Shown piece by piece: positions 12,806 to 27,263 of a DNA stretch of 64,000 nucleotides (positions are counted from its first letter, which is position 1; every line of letters begins with the position of its first letter). The position numbers were made by a program, and so were the translations under genes. The stretch spans positions 19,859,344 through 19,923,343 of the forward strand of contig NC_059289.1 in NCBI RefSeq assembly GCF_017591435.1. The letters run 5' to 3'. The notes under the pieces are model-generated. The model was given only the letters and a program-made list of their open reading frames with translations. It searched no databases and had not been told where the DNA came from. Source of the stretch: Portunus trituberculatus. Lineage: Eukaryota > Arthropoda > Malacostraca > Decapoda > Portunidae.

Positions 12806-13518
12806 TTGTCCCTTCCCTTTTCAAGATAAATTCCTTCAAAACTTTACTACATAGAGCATACAATATTTGTAGTACTTGGCCCTTGTTCCATAATGAACTT
12901 GAAAGATTAAGACATTATTTTCATATTAATGGTTACCCCAAAGACCTAATAGAGAAACAAATTAAGAAGTTTATCACAAATAAATTTGTCACTGACAATT
13001 TTGTGGAGGATAAAACCAAAGAAGTTAGATACATTACATTACCCTTCTCAGGACAATTTAGTTACCATTTACGCAATACAATGTCTCATTTACTCAAAAA
13101 ACATGTTCCGAGTGTTGATTTTAGATTTATTTTTGTTAATAAAAATACCATAGGTTCTCTATTTAAATCTAAAGATGCTATGCCTACTACTTTGTGCTCA
13201 AAAATCGTATATTGTTTTAGATGTCCGGACTGTATGTCACGGTATATTGGTTCCACCTGTCGGAACCTTAAAATTCTAATTTCTGAGCACTTGGGAGTAT
13301 CGTATAGAACAAATGCTCGTATTACTGAGCCTAGTTTCTCAAATATAAGAGAACACGCACTACAATGTAATCATGTTTTTACTGATCAGGACTTCAAAAT
13401 AAAGTATAGGGCACATTGTAACTCAGACCTTAGGATAGCAGAATCTTTATTTATTGTAAAAGAGAAGCCAGAGTTAAATGGTACAGAAATAGCCACCAAA
13501 TTATTAATTTTCTCTTAA
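12739..13518 (+). CDS. Truncated Penelope C-terminal ORF (inverted copy, frame intact)
   Basis: A 259-codon open frame. It begins mid-protein at a chance ATG and reads into ETYTGLGLNFGSFVPSLF, through the thumb/linker and the complete GIY-YIG domain (CPDCMSRYIGSTCRN) to the same C-terminus as the minus-strand copy. Unlike that copy it has no frameshift. Differences include I/F in NSIKTLL, N/G in HINNYPKD and R/L in LKIRISEH. No RT catalytic motifs remain. It is part of the inverted duplication and has no promoter of its own that I can see. Expression unlikely. Confidence 0.9.
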   Translation: MDLFPQMCSGETYTGLGLNFGSFVPSLFKINSFKTLLHRAYNICSTWPLFHNELERLRHYFHINGYPKDLIEKQIKKFITNKFVTDNFVEDKTKEVRYITLPFSGQFSYHLRNTMSHLLKKHVPSVDFRFIFVNKNTIGSLFKSKDAMPTTLCSKIVYCFRCPDCMSRYIGSTCRNLKILISEHLGVSYRTNARITEPSFSNIREHALQCNHVFTDQDFKIKYRAHCNSDLRIAESLFIVKEKPELNGTEIATKLLIFS

Positions 13519-13865
13519 TGGTTTCGAACTAGGTGAGATAGGGTCATTATAACATAGTTAGGAGTCGGAGGTTCGTATACGTGTACTTTGTTTCAACCAA
13601 TCAGCATTGAGTATTTCGTTCAGACTAAAATATTTCTGTAATAGACTAACTGTTGTACATCATACCTTTAAATTTTTCTCTTTTTGTGCATTAGCTATGA
13701 CAGATTAGAATTTTGTACTATATTTTGTATTGGATAGGAAATTCTTATTGAACCAATTAGATTTTGCCATTTTGTGAGTAGGAGCCTATAAATACTGGTA
13801 AGCCAGTCGCCCTCCCCACTTACCTGTTGGAGGAACAAGTAGTAGGACCACTGCGTCTGGTAATT

Positions 13866-15669
<1,804 letters not shown>

Positions 15670-15728
15670 TATATGGATAGATAGATAGATAAATAGTTAG
15701 ATAGATAGATAGATAGATAGACAGATAC

Positions 15729-15787
<59 letters not shown>

Positions 15788-15855
15788 GAAAGATAGATAG
15801 ACAGATAGATAGATAAAAAGATAGATGGATAGAGAGATAGATAGATAGATAGTTA
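15670..15855. repeat. (GATA)n microsatellite
   Basis: Mirror of the (TATC)n tract at 7840-8000. Confidence 0.95.
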
Positions 15856-15898
15856 AAATATATCATAAGCTCTTGAGAATTTCTCTTATTTCACCTTC

Positions 15899-18295
<2,397 letters not shown>

Positions 18296-18371
<76 letters not shown>
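18296..18371. repeat. (TA)n array
   Basis: About 75 bp TA tract. Confidence 0.97.
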
Positions 18372-18374
<3 letters not shown>

Positions 18375-18673
18375 CCCTGTTAAAGTGCAAGACTGTATGA
18401 AGTACCCTTCATCTGCATTGGTCTCAGAATTGGAGTAGTTGCAAGGTAGGGGATAATCTCAGGAAAGAATAGTGGAAAACCAGTGTATACTGTAAGGCAT
18501 TACTGTTGATGTGTGTGACAAGCTGTGTTATGCCTAAGCTCTTAAGATGTAGTATGGTGGTCTACAAGACTATCTTTCCACCAGGTGCTGATAGGACAAA
18601 GAGGATAAAAGAGTGAAGCACTCTTACCTGGAACATTCTTTGTGAGATTGCCAGCCTGATGCATACATATATA

Positions 18674-18812
<139 letters not shown>

Positions 18813-18863
18813 TTTGATGCAAGTGATGATTATAATGATAATGATTGTAATCATTCTTTCCAG

Positions 18864-21800
18864 TCAAGCAATGTTGGGAGTAGTGTTGCTGATGCTACTC
18901 ATTCACCTGCAAAGAAGACTCCTTCACCTTCATGCACTCACAGAACTGATTTGGAGGAGTACAATAGTGATGCAAGTACAGATGTAGAAGACAATGCTTC
19001 AGCTCAGTTTGATCAGAATTTATCTGAAAAACCAGCACTTACCTCCCCCATGGCTCCCATACCAGAAACACCACCACAATCGTCACACAAGATAATCATA
19101 GGAGACACTCCAGGGTGTTTCTCTCCCAACATATCCATACCAGAGACACCAGTAGTTTCCTATCCCAGTCCATCAAAAATAGATACCTCTCTGTGTTCCT
19201 TGTCCATCACATCTATACCAGAAACACAGGATTGCTTGTCTCCTAGTACAAGTTTATATGATACATCAGTACATCCCTCCTCGATAATCACAGATGCTCC
19301 AGCAGGAACACAAGAAAGCAATCACGCTAGGCAAGGACCTGAAATTGAGTGCTCAGTGTTCAAGAAGCCTCTTGCAATATCAACAATTAAAACATCTTGG
19401 TCTCCAAATACACCTGTGAGAGTTGCTTCTTCACCAGAGTCTTCAGGTGTCACCAAGTCCTCTGAGTCTGTGTCAACAAGGCTATTTTCTGGCAGCAATT
19501 CAGATGTGGATCTTGATGCTCCAACACAAGTATTTTTGGGCAGTACGTCAAGTGACATTGATCTTGATGCCCCAACTCAAGTGTTCACTGGTGACACAAG
19601 TGTTGATCTTGATGCCCCAACACAAGTTTTTACTGGTGACACAAATGTTGATCTTGATGCCCCAACACAAGTTTTTACTGGTGACACAAGCATTGATCTT
19701 GATGCCCCAACTCAAGTTTTTACTGGTGACAAAAATGTTGATCTTGATGCAGCAACGCAAGTTTTTACTGCTGACAAAAATATTGATCTTGATGCACCAA
19801 CTAAAGTTTTCACTGGTGACACAAATGTTGATCTTGATACTCCAACACAAGTTTTTACTGGTGACACAAGCATTATTGACCTTGATGCCCCAACTCAAGT
19901 TTTTACTGGTGACAAAAATGTTGATCTTGATGTCCCAACTCAAGTCTTTACTGGTGACAAAAATATTGATCTTGATGCACCAACTCAAGTTTTCACTGGT
20001 GACACAAATGTTGATCTTGATGTACAAACTCAGGTGTTTAATAGTGGTACTTCTAGCAATATTAACCTTCATGCCCCAACACAGGAGTTTACCAGTGAGA
20101 CATCGGGGAGTGTAGAATGCGATGCCTCAAAACAGGTGTTTACCAGTGATACACCAGGGAACATAGACCATGATGCCCCAACACAGGTATTCACCAGTGA
20201 TCCACCAGAGGACATAAACTCTGATACCCCAACACAGGTGTTCACCAGTAATGCAGCAGAAGGCACAGACACCAAACCCCCAACACAGGCATTTACCAGT
20301 GATGCACCAGAGAACATAGACCTTGATGCCCCAACACAGGTGTTCACCAGTGATCCACCAGAGGACATAAACTCTGATACCCCAATGCAGGTGTTCATCA
20401 GTGATGCAACAGAGGTCACAGACCCTGATGCCCCAACACAGGTGTTCACTAGTGATGCACCAGAGGTCACAGATCCTGATGCCCCAACACAGGTGTTCAC
20501 CAGTGATGCAACAGAGGTCACAGACCGTGATGCCCCAATGCAGGTGTTCTCCATTAATGGAACAGAGGTCACAGACCCTGATGCCCCAACACAGGTGTTC
20601 ACCAGTGATGCACCAGAGGGCATAGATGATATGGAGGATAAACTTGATGCTGCAGTCCCCCTTGTGGCCTCAAGTGGCATCCCAAGAATTGGTAGTGATG
20701 AGATCTGTAAGCAAGAGTTGACAGCAAATGACAATGTTAAAGATATTATTTCTCTGGAGTCCTCTCAATTGCCTCATCGACATGAATCTGTCATTGATGA
20801 TCCTCCAAGTTCACCTTCTCTTCTGTATGATGCACCAACTCAGCCATTCTCAGGTACTCACACTGATGTTATTCAACCCAGCAGCAGCATTATGGAGGCT
20901 TGGGGGCACCTTGAGTCAACTGCCAGCCTGGAAACCAGCACACCCTTTATAGGACTCACCAGCAAAGAAAATCTCGAGAAAAGTGATGCAGCGTCTGATG
21001 TATCAAAGAGTTTGTTTAATGAGGAAAATGAGACAGATTCTCTCCATGGTGAGAGAGAAAATGGTGAGTTTGGTAGCATGGAGAAAGGTCATAAAGATTC
21101 AAAGGAGAACTATCACTCAGATGAGAGCACAGACATTGAGGAATGCATGCTCATAGAATCTGTACCACAAACCACCCACAAAGGTAGAAAAAAAGTACTC
21201 TCATTAAAAAATGCTGCAAAAAGTGAACAGAGAAATGAAATTATATCATCATGCAAGAAGGGACCAGAACAGTCTGATAGGCTGAGTAATAGTGAGTTTG
21301 AAGAGAATGCCAAGAACCGGTCACCAAAATTGTTTGATCTACCATCTGACACTGATGATCTTTCACAAAAAGAAGATAATATCCTGTCTTTTCCCACCAA
21401 CAGAAAAACTAATGACAATGAAGATGATCTTGTGCAAAAGAGAAAGAATGTCTTTTCCTCTCCCATTACCAGGAGATCCACTAGACTTGTCTCCCATGAA
21501 ACCAGCACTCCACAAAAAAATGGGGAAAGGTTCAGGAGAACTTCCAAAGCCATTCTTGTCTCCAGTTCTTCAGTGCCTGTCTCTACAGCTCCAAAATATA
21601 TTCAAACCAAAATCTCTCTTTCTTCTTCCATAACCACAACAACAAGCTCTAATCATGCCTCTGCCCCTATCCCTACTTTCCTTACTGCAGAAACTAGAAG
21701 CACAACCCAAACTTCCACCACTTCTGCCCCAGCCTCTGTCCCTTTTCCAAACCTTACCATTTCACCCGTGACTAGAAGACAGACGAGGAGAGGCAAAACT

Positions 21801-23093
21801 GAGGTAGTGACTTCTTTTTCCACCACTATTCCAGTTGAGTCTCCAATATGTACCAGACAACGTGATAAGAGAAGCACACTTACAGATAACGTTCACTCCA
21901 CCAACACCATTGTTAATGCTATCACCACTCCCATTTTTACTCCACATACAATGTCTGATAGCACTCTCACTCCTATATCTAACTCCAATGTTATCATTGC
22001 TACAACACTACAAGACAAGAGAAGAACTCGATCTCAAAGAGTTTCTGTTCATTCTCCAATAAATACCAGAGGCAAGGAAACAGTGGCACTTAGTGAAAGC
22101 AGTGCATCATCACAACCATCCACATCAGCAGCCACCAATACCAGCAACAGATCTGCTAATATAAGGAGTAGGAGGAGCAAGCAGGCAACTACATCATCTC
22201 TGATCAAAGTGAAACTTGAATTGGAAGATAAAGATGTACAGATGACCCCCTTGACCACAATAAAAGAGAAAGAAGAGATAGTGACAACAATAGATGAACG
22301 AGATATCAAAACAGAACCAAAAGATGATCTGCCTCAAGGCAATCTTCATGAGGATAGTGAGCGATGCAGAAGGACACGCCGAAAACCTATGAGATACTCC
22401 CCAGAAAGAGATATTAGCCTGCCTAGCACAAGTGTAAGATCTAGAATGTCTTTGTCTTCATCAGAGTCTTCAGGCAGTATACAGAAGAAGAGTACTGGAA
22501 ATATAGCAACAATTACCACAGAAAACATTGAGTCATCAAAAGCCACACTACAGCAGCAGTGTTCCCAGAGGATTTTGACTTCTGTGCAGACCAGGAAAAT
22601 GAAGGGAGCTGTATCTGTTTCAAATTCTGTGCAGACCAGGAAAAGGAAGGGAGCTGTATCTGTTTCAAACCCAGTGATAAAGGTTAAGAAGGAACCAAAG
22701 GATTCTAGTGAAGAATATTCTGAGTCTCCTGTTTCACTTAACACTGTACTGATTGCCAAGGCACAACCACTGCCAAAGGAAAGCTGTCAATCAAGAGCCT
22801 CCACTAGCAGAGGTGCAAGTCAAACACCACCCAGAACTACAATGAAAATTAAAATGGAAGTTGTAAAACCGGAAAAAAGTGATGAAGGCCACACTGAAGA
22901 CTCCCAGAGTAAGATAGTACAACCAGGAGCCAAACAAATAAGAATGTCAGAGTGTAAAAAAGGGGAGGCAACAAAGAGGTTAAGTAGAAATTCATTCTCA
23001 CAGCAAAAGCCCAAAAGAATCAAACCAGAAGCTTCCTATTCTGCCTCATCTTGCCATAGCAGTGTCTCATCAAGAGCAACCAGGAGTAATAAA
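18864..23093 (+). CDS. MDC1: MDC1-like gene, exon C (giant exon: TQXF array, SUMO-site cluster)
   Basis: A 4,230-nt exon (1,410 codons, phase 0 at both ends; acceptor TTTCCAG, donor AAA|GTAAGT). It opens SSNVGSSVADATHSP and soon shows SDASTDVED, an SDT-like motif of the kind CK2 phosphorylates for NBS1 binding. Residues about 210-580 are a repeat array of DAPTQVF units, and DAPTQPF recurs near residue 660. T-Q-X-F is the ATM-phosphorylated motif through which MDC1 recruits RNF8. Then come SDESTDIEE and LPSDTDD, Ser/Thr-rich segments with repeated basic blocks (SPITRRSTR, SPVTRRQTRR) and a C-terminal part with six psi-K-x-E sites. The protein would be a nuclear chromatin scaffold for the damage response. 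Identity rests on the motif set plus the BRCT exons downstream. Reading through the donor would add 38 residues and then a stop. Confidence 0.9.
19494..20612 (+). repeat. Coding minisatellite: TQXF-encoding tandem repeats
   Basis: Two subarrays. The first has a 45-bp unit (15 residues, FTGDTNVDLDAPTQV). The second has a unit of about 51 bp (17 residues, FTSDAPEVTDPDAPTQV). I count 19 exact TQxF motifs here plus four degenerate copies (TKVF, KQVF, two MQVF). One further exact motif (TQPF) lies at 20838-20849. Length is kept in multiples of three throughout. Confidence 0.95.
22200..23035 (+). other. Cluster of SUMO-consensus (psi-K-x-E) sites in exon C
   Basis: Six matches in under 280 residues: VKLE (about 22208), IKTE (about 22306), VKKE followed by PKDSSEE (about 22684), IKME and VKPE in one segment (about 22846-22872) and IKPE (about 23017). 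Several are followed by acidic residues or serines, as in extended SUMO motifs. Human MDC1 is known to be SUMOylated close to its BRCT region. Confidence 0.6.
22582..22671 (+). repeat. 45-bp tandem duplication within exon C
   Basis: Two adjacent copies encode VQTRKMKGAVSVSNS and VQTRKRKGAVSVSNP. The second creates a basic TRKRKG block that could act in nuclear import or DNA contact. Confidence 0.9.
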
Positions 23094-23495
23094 GTAAGTG
23101 CTTTAAAAATTTTGGTTCATGAAGAGAGTCTTTGGTCTTCTTTGAGTCTAGTTCTATTGATTATTACATCATGTACAAGCTTACTGTCTAGATTGATTAT
23201 AGATACGTAATTAGGTAGATTAAAATTGGCTCTGATGGTACAAGTTAATTTGTTTCATAAATTATTTATACAACAAATATTCTTATAATGGAACACATTA
23301 CTAATGGGAATAAAGGATTGCTTTCCATACCCTCTAAGGTGGTTTCTCAAGTAACAAATGCAACTAAGACATCAATGTTGCAAAATACAAATGTCCAGCA
23401 GTAACAGATATACTGTATGTACACGCAATAACTATTCAGTCATGTAAAAATATCTTCCTGGAGTGTGTGTGTGTGTGTATATGTATTTATTTATT
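23094..23495. other. Start of intron C-D, no gene seen
   Basis: Unremarkable AT-rich intron up to a short (TG)n run at 23464-23478. Confidence 0.6.
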
Positions 23496-23957
23496 TACCT
23501 AGTATTTACCTAGTTGTAGTTTTACAGGGGCCGGGCTTTGTGCTCGTGTGGCCCTGTCTCCATATCTACACTTATCCAATTTTTCTTTAAAACTATGTAC
23601 ACTCTTTGCTGACGCCACTTCCTCACCCAAACTGTTCCAAGTCTCAACACATCTTTGCGGGAAACTAAATTTTTTAACATCTCTCAGACATCTTCCCTTC
23701 CTTAGTTTCTTACTATGCGATCTTGTGCTTCTAAAGTCATATTCTTCTCTCAGGATCAGTTTCTCATTATCCACTTCATCCATTCCGTTAATCAATTTAT
23801 AAACTTGTATCAGATCCCCTCTCTCTCTTCTCTGCTCCAAGGTTGGTAGATCCATTGCCTTTAGTCTCTCCTCATATGCCATCCCTTTAAATTCTGGAAC
23901 CATTCTTGTAGCCATTTTTTGTAGTCTCTAATTTTCTTATGTGTTTCTTTTTATGGG
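23496..23957 (-). mobile_element. Non-LTR retrotransposon alpha, copy 1 (3' fragment)
   Basis: Minus-strand fragment holding the C-terminal domain (MATRMVPEFKGMAYEERLKA to YSFPQRC-like FSFPQRCVETWNSL, 23915-23499) and the conserved 3' end next to TATTTACCTAGTTG. Both edges abut TG runs (23464-23478 and 23959-23983). Confidence 0.85.
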
Positions 23958-23983
23958 AAGTGTGTGTGTGTGTGTGTGTGTGT

Positions 23984-24692
23984 ATTTACCTAGTTGTATT
24001 TACCTAGTTGTAGTTTTACAGGGCCTGGGCTTTATGCTCGTGTGGCCCCGTCTCAATATCTACACTTATCCAATTTTTCTTTAAAACTATGTACACTCTT
24101 TGCTGACACCACTTCCTCACTCAAACTGTTCCAAATCTCAACACATCTTTGCGGGAAACTAGATTTTTTAACATCTCTCAGTCATCTTCCCTTCCTCAGT
24201 TTCTTACTATGCGATCTTGTGCTTCTAATGTCATATTCTTCTCAGCATTAGTTTCTCATTATCCACTTGATCCATTCCGTTAATCAATTTATAAACTTGT
24301 ATCAGATCCCCTCTCTCTCTTCTCTATTTCAGGGTTGGTAGATCCATAGCTTTTAGTCTCTCCTCATATGTCACCCCTTTAAATTCTGGAACCATTCTTG
24401 TAGCCATTTTTTGCAGTCTCGCCAATTTCCTTGTATTTCTTTTTATGAGGGGTCCACACAACTCCTGCATATTCCAATCTAAGTCTTATTTTAGTACTTA
24501 TCAATTTCTTCATCATTTCTTTGTCCATATAGTGAAATGCTAATCCAATATTCCTTAGCAAATTATACGTCTCTCTGAAAATTCTATCAATATGGCTTAC
24601 CGGTTGATTGTTTTCTTCCACTGTCACTCCCAAGTCCTTTTCCTTTTTTACTTTTTCTAGTCCTACTCCATCTCCCATCTTATAGATTCCCA
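23984..24692 (-). mobile_element. Non-LTR retrotransposon alpha, copy 2 (3' fragment)
   Basis: Same family as copy 1, longer at its 5' side. The minus-strand frame at 24693-24379 gives KKEKDLGVTVEENNQPVSH (post-RT region), and the 3' end at 23984 duplicates the TTTACCTAGTTG unit. (TG)n lies at both edges. Confidence 0.87.
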
Positions 24693-24717
24693 CGTGTGTG
24701 TGTGTGTCTGTGTGTGT

Positions 24718-27197
24718 ATTTACCTAATTGTATTTACCTAATTGTAACATACGGGAAAAGAGCTATGCTCGTGTTGTCCCGTCTCCATATCTATTAATGT
24801 CCAGCTTTTTCTTAAAATCATGAATATTCCTTGCGTTGACCACTTCCACGTCTAAACTATTCCATGCTTCCACCCTTCTATGAGGGAAGCTATATTTTTT
24901 CACATCTCTCCTATAAGTGGCCATTTTTAGTTTCGACATTCTTCCATTCCACATACACAGATCTTCCCTATCCATTTTTCCATGCCAATCATCACTCTGT
25001 ATATTGCTATCAGGTCTCCCTTTCTCTTCTGTTTTCCAGGGTTGGAAGTTGCATTCTTTTCAGTCTGTCTTCATAAGTCAAATCTCTTAAGTCAGGCACC
25101 ATTTTCGTTGCAGCCCTCTGTACTTTCTCTAGTTTCCTTATGTGTTTCTTTAAGTTCGAGCCCACTGTATTGTTGCATATTCAAGCCTCGGTCTTATCAT
25201 TGCAGTAATTATTTTCTTCATCATTTCTTCATCTAGATATACGAACGCCACTCTTATGTTCCTCAATAAGTTCAATACTTCTCCAATTATTTTGTTTATA
25301 TGTCTCTCTGGCGATAGGTCATTGGTAATTGTCACCCCAAGGTCTTTTTCTTCATGACTGGTTTTTATGTCTTCATTTCCTATCTTGTACATACTCCTGA
25401 TTCTTCTTTCACTCTTGCCAAACTCTATTTTCTTGCATTTTGTCGTGTTGAACTCCATTTGCCATGTACAGCTCCATTTCCATATTCTGTCCAAGTCTTC
25501 CTGGAGTAGTTCGCAATCTTTGTCACATCTCACTTTTCGTAACAATTTTGCATCGTCTGCAAATAGGCTCACATAACTGGACACCCCATCCACCATGTCA
25601 TTTATGTAGACTGCGAACATTACTGGTGCCAACACTGATCCCTGTGGAACTCCACTCTCCACCAATCCCCATTCTGATGGTCTGTCCTTAATTATTGTTC
25701 TCATTTCTCTTCCTACCAAAAGTCTTCCATCCATTTTAGTAAACTGCCATGCACTCCTCCTACCATTTCAAGTTTCCAGATCAGTCTCTGGTGTGGTACC
25801 TTATCAAAGGCCTTTTTTAAATCCAGATATATTCCATCAGCCCAACCATCTCTTTCCTGTATTACATCTATCACCCTCGAATAGTAACATATCAGGTTTG
25901 TCGTGCATGAACGCCCTTTCCTAAAACCAAATTGACACTCACAAAGTATGTCATTTTTCTCCAAGAAGTCTGTCCATCTAGTCTTCACCACCCTCTCACA
26001 CATCTTAGCTACCACACTTGTAAGTGACACTGGTCTATAGTTCAATGGGTCTCTCTTGTTACCTGATTTATAGATTGGGACAATGTTAGCTCTTTTCCAG
26101 TCTTGGGGCACTACGCCTTCCCTTAATGAGGCATCAATTACTTCACAAACTTTTTCTGCCAATTGCTCCTGCATTCTCTTAAAATCCATCCTGATACCCC
26201 ATCAGGTCCCACAGCTTTTCTCACTTCTAAACTCCCCATCATGTTCTTGATCTCCTCCACCGTTACTTGAAACTCCTTCATAATCCCTTTCTGTTCCATT
26301 ACCAGTGGTTTGTCAAAAGCAGTCTCCTTTGTGAATACCTTCCGAAAGCATCCATTCATAGCCTCTGCCATTTCCTGGGATCTTCACTGTATACTCCATT
26401 TACTTCTAAACTTTCAATACTTTCTCTATTTTTGATGTTGTTGTTCACATGTCTGTAAAAAAGCCTTGGTTGGTCTTTACATTTATCAATTATATCCTTT
26501 TCTTGTTTCTTTCTTTCTTCTCTTCTAATCAACACATATTCATTTCTTGCTCTTTTGTAACTTTCCCACTGCTTAATCCGTCTTTTCCTTCTCCACCTCT
26601 TCCATGCATCCTCTTTTCTTGTTCTAGCCTTTTCACATCTATCGTTAAACCAGTCCTGCTTTCCAACTTCTCTATGTTGTCTTATTGGTACAAATTTTTC
26701 TCACCTTCTTTGTATATTTTTATAAATTCCTTCCACTTTTCATTTGCTCCTTAGCACTCTTGAATTTCATCCAATTTGTCTCTTGAAAGAATTTCTTTAG
26801 GTTTCCAAAATCTGTCTTGGCATAATTCCATCTTCCCACTTTATATTCTTCATTTCTTCTAGATTTCTCTTCGTCTATCACCTTGAACTCCAAAACTGCA
26901 TGATCACTCTTTGCTAAAGGGCACTCCACCCTCATCTCCTCAATGACCATTGGCTCTGTACTAAAGACCAAGTCCAGTCTTGACGATGCTCCTCTCCTCC
27001 AAACCTAGTATCTTCTTTGACCCACTGAGTTAACACATTTTCCATTGCCAGTGTCAATAGTGTATTTCCCATGTTGTCTCTGATCCTTCCATTGACCAGT
27101 CCTCCCAACACACCTCTTTACAATTAAAATCTCCCATCATTATAGTTCGTTCACAGCCACCCAACCCCTCAAGTAATCGTTGAGTTCTAAAATCCCG
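24718..27197 (-). mobile_element. Non-LTR retrotransposon alpha-related, copy 3 (endonuclease C-term to 3' end)
   Basis: A diverged relative with its own 3' end variant (TTTACCTAATTGTA). Reading minus, it covers the endonuclease C-terminus (26971-26720, AKSDHAVLEF), the RT (26371-25150) and the C-terminal tail (24975-24763). Coding is broken by several stops and frameshifts. Its 5' edge meets the large (TG)n tract at 27198. Confidence 0.88.
25150..26371 (-). pseudogene. Reverse transcriptase of alpha-related copy 3
   Basis: Frames in order: 26371-26138 (VRKAVGPDGVSGWILREC), 26189-25713 (NYRPVSLTSVVAKMCERV, FGFRKGRSCTTNL, YLDLKKAFDKVPH motif A) and 25734-25150 (ESGVPQGSVLAPVMF, LFADDAKLL motif C, MEFNTTKCK, EKDLGVT). 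All catalytic motifs are readable, but frameshifts at about 26190 and 25730 separate them, so no intact enzyme is made. Confidence 0.87.
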
Positions 27198-27199
27198 TG

Positions 27200-27260
<61 letters not shown>
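27198..27260. repeat. (TG)n microsatellite between retroelement copies
   Basis: About 60 bp of pure TG between the 5' edge of copy 3 and the 3' end of copy 4. Shorter TG runs lie at 23464-23478, 23959-23983, 24693-24717 and 30118-30150. Confidence 0.95.

Positions 27261-27261
<1 letters not shown>

Positions 27262-27263
<2 letters not shown>

Noticed and set aside
19322..22759. Minus-strand and shifted frames over exon C
   Set aside because: Shadows of the repetitive coding sequence; no domains, and the sense frame is open for 1,410 codons with MDC1 motifs.
23094..23210. Read-through of exon C to a stop at 23208-23210 as the true protein end
   Set aside because: The donor AAA|GTAAGT is strong, phase 0 matches exon D, and the added tail is hydrophobic and unlike the rest. 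An intron-retention isoform cannot be excluded.
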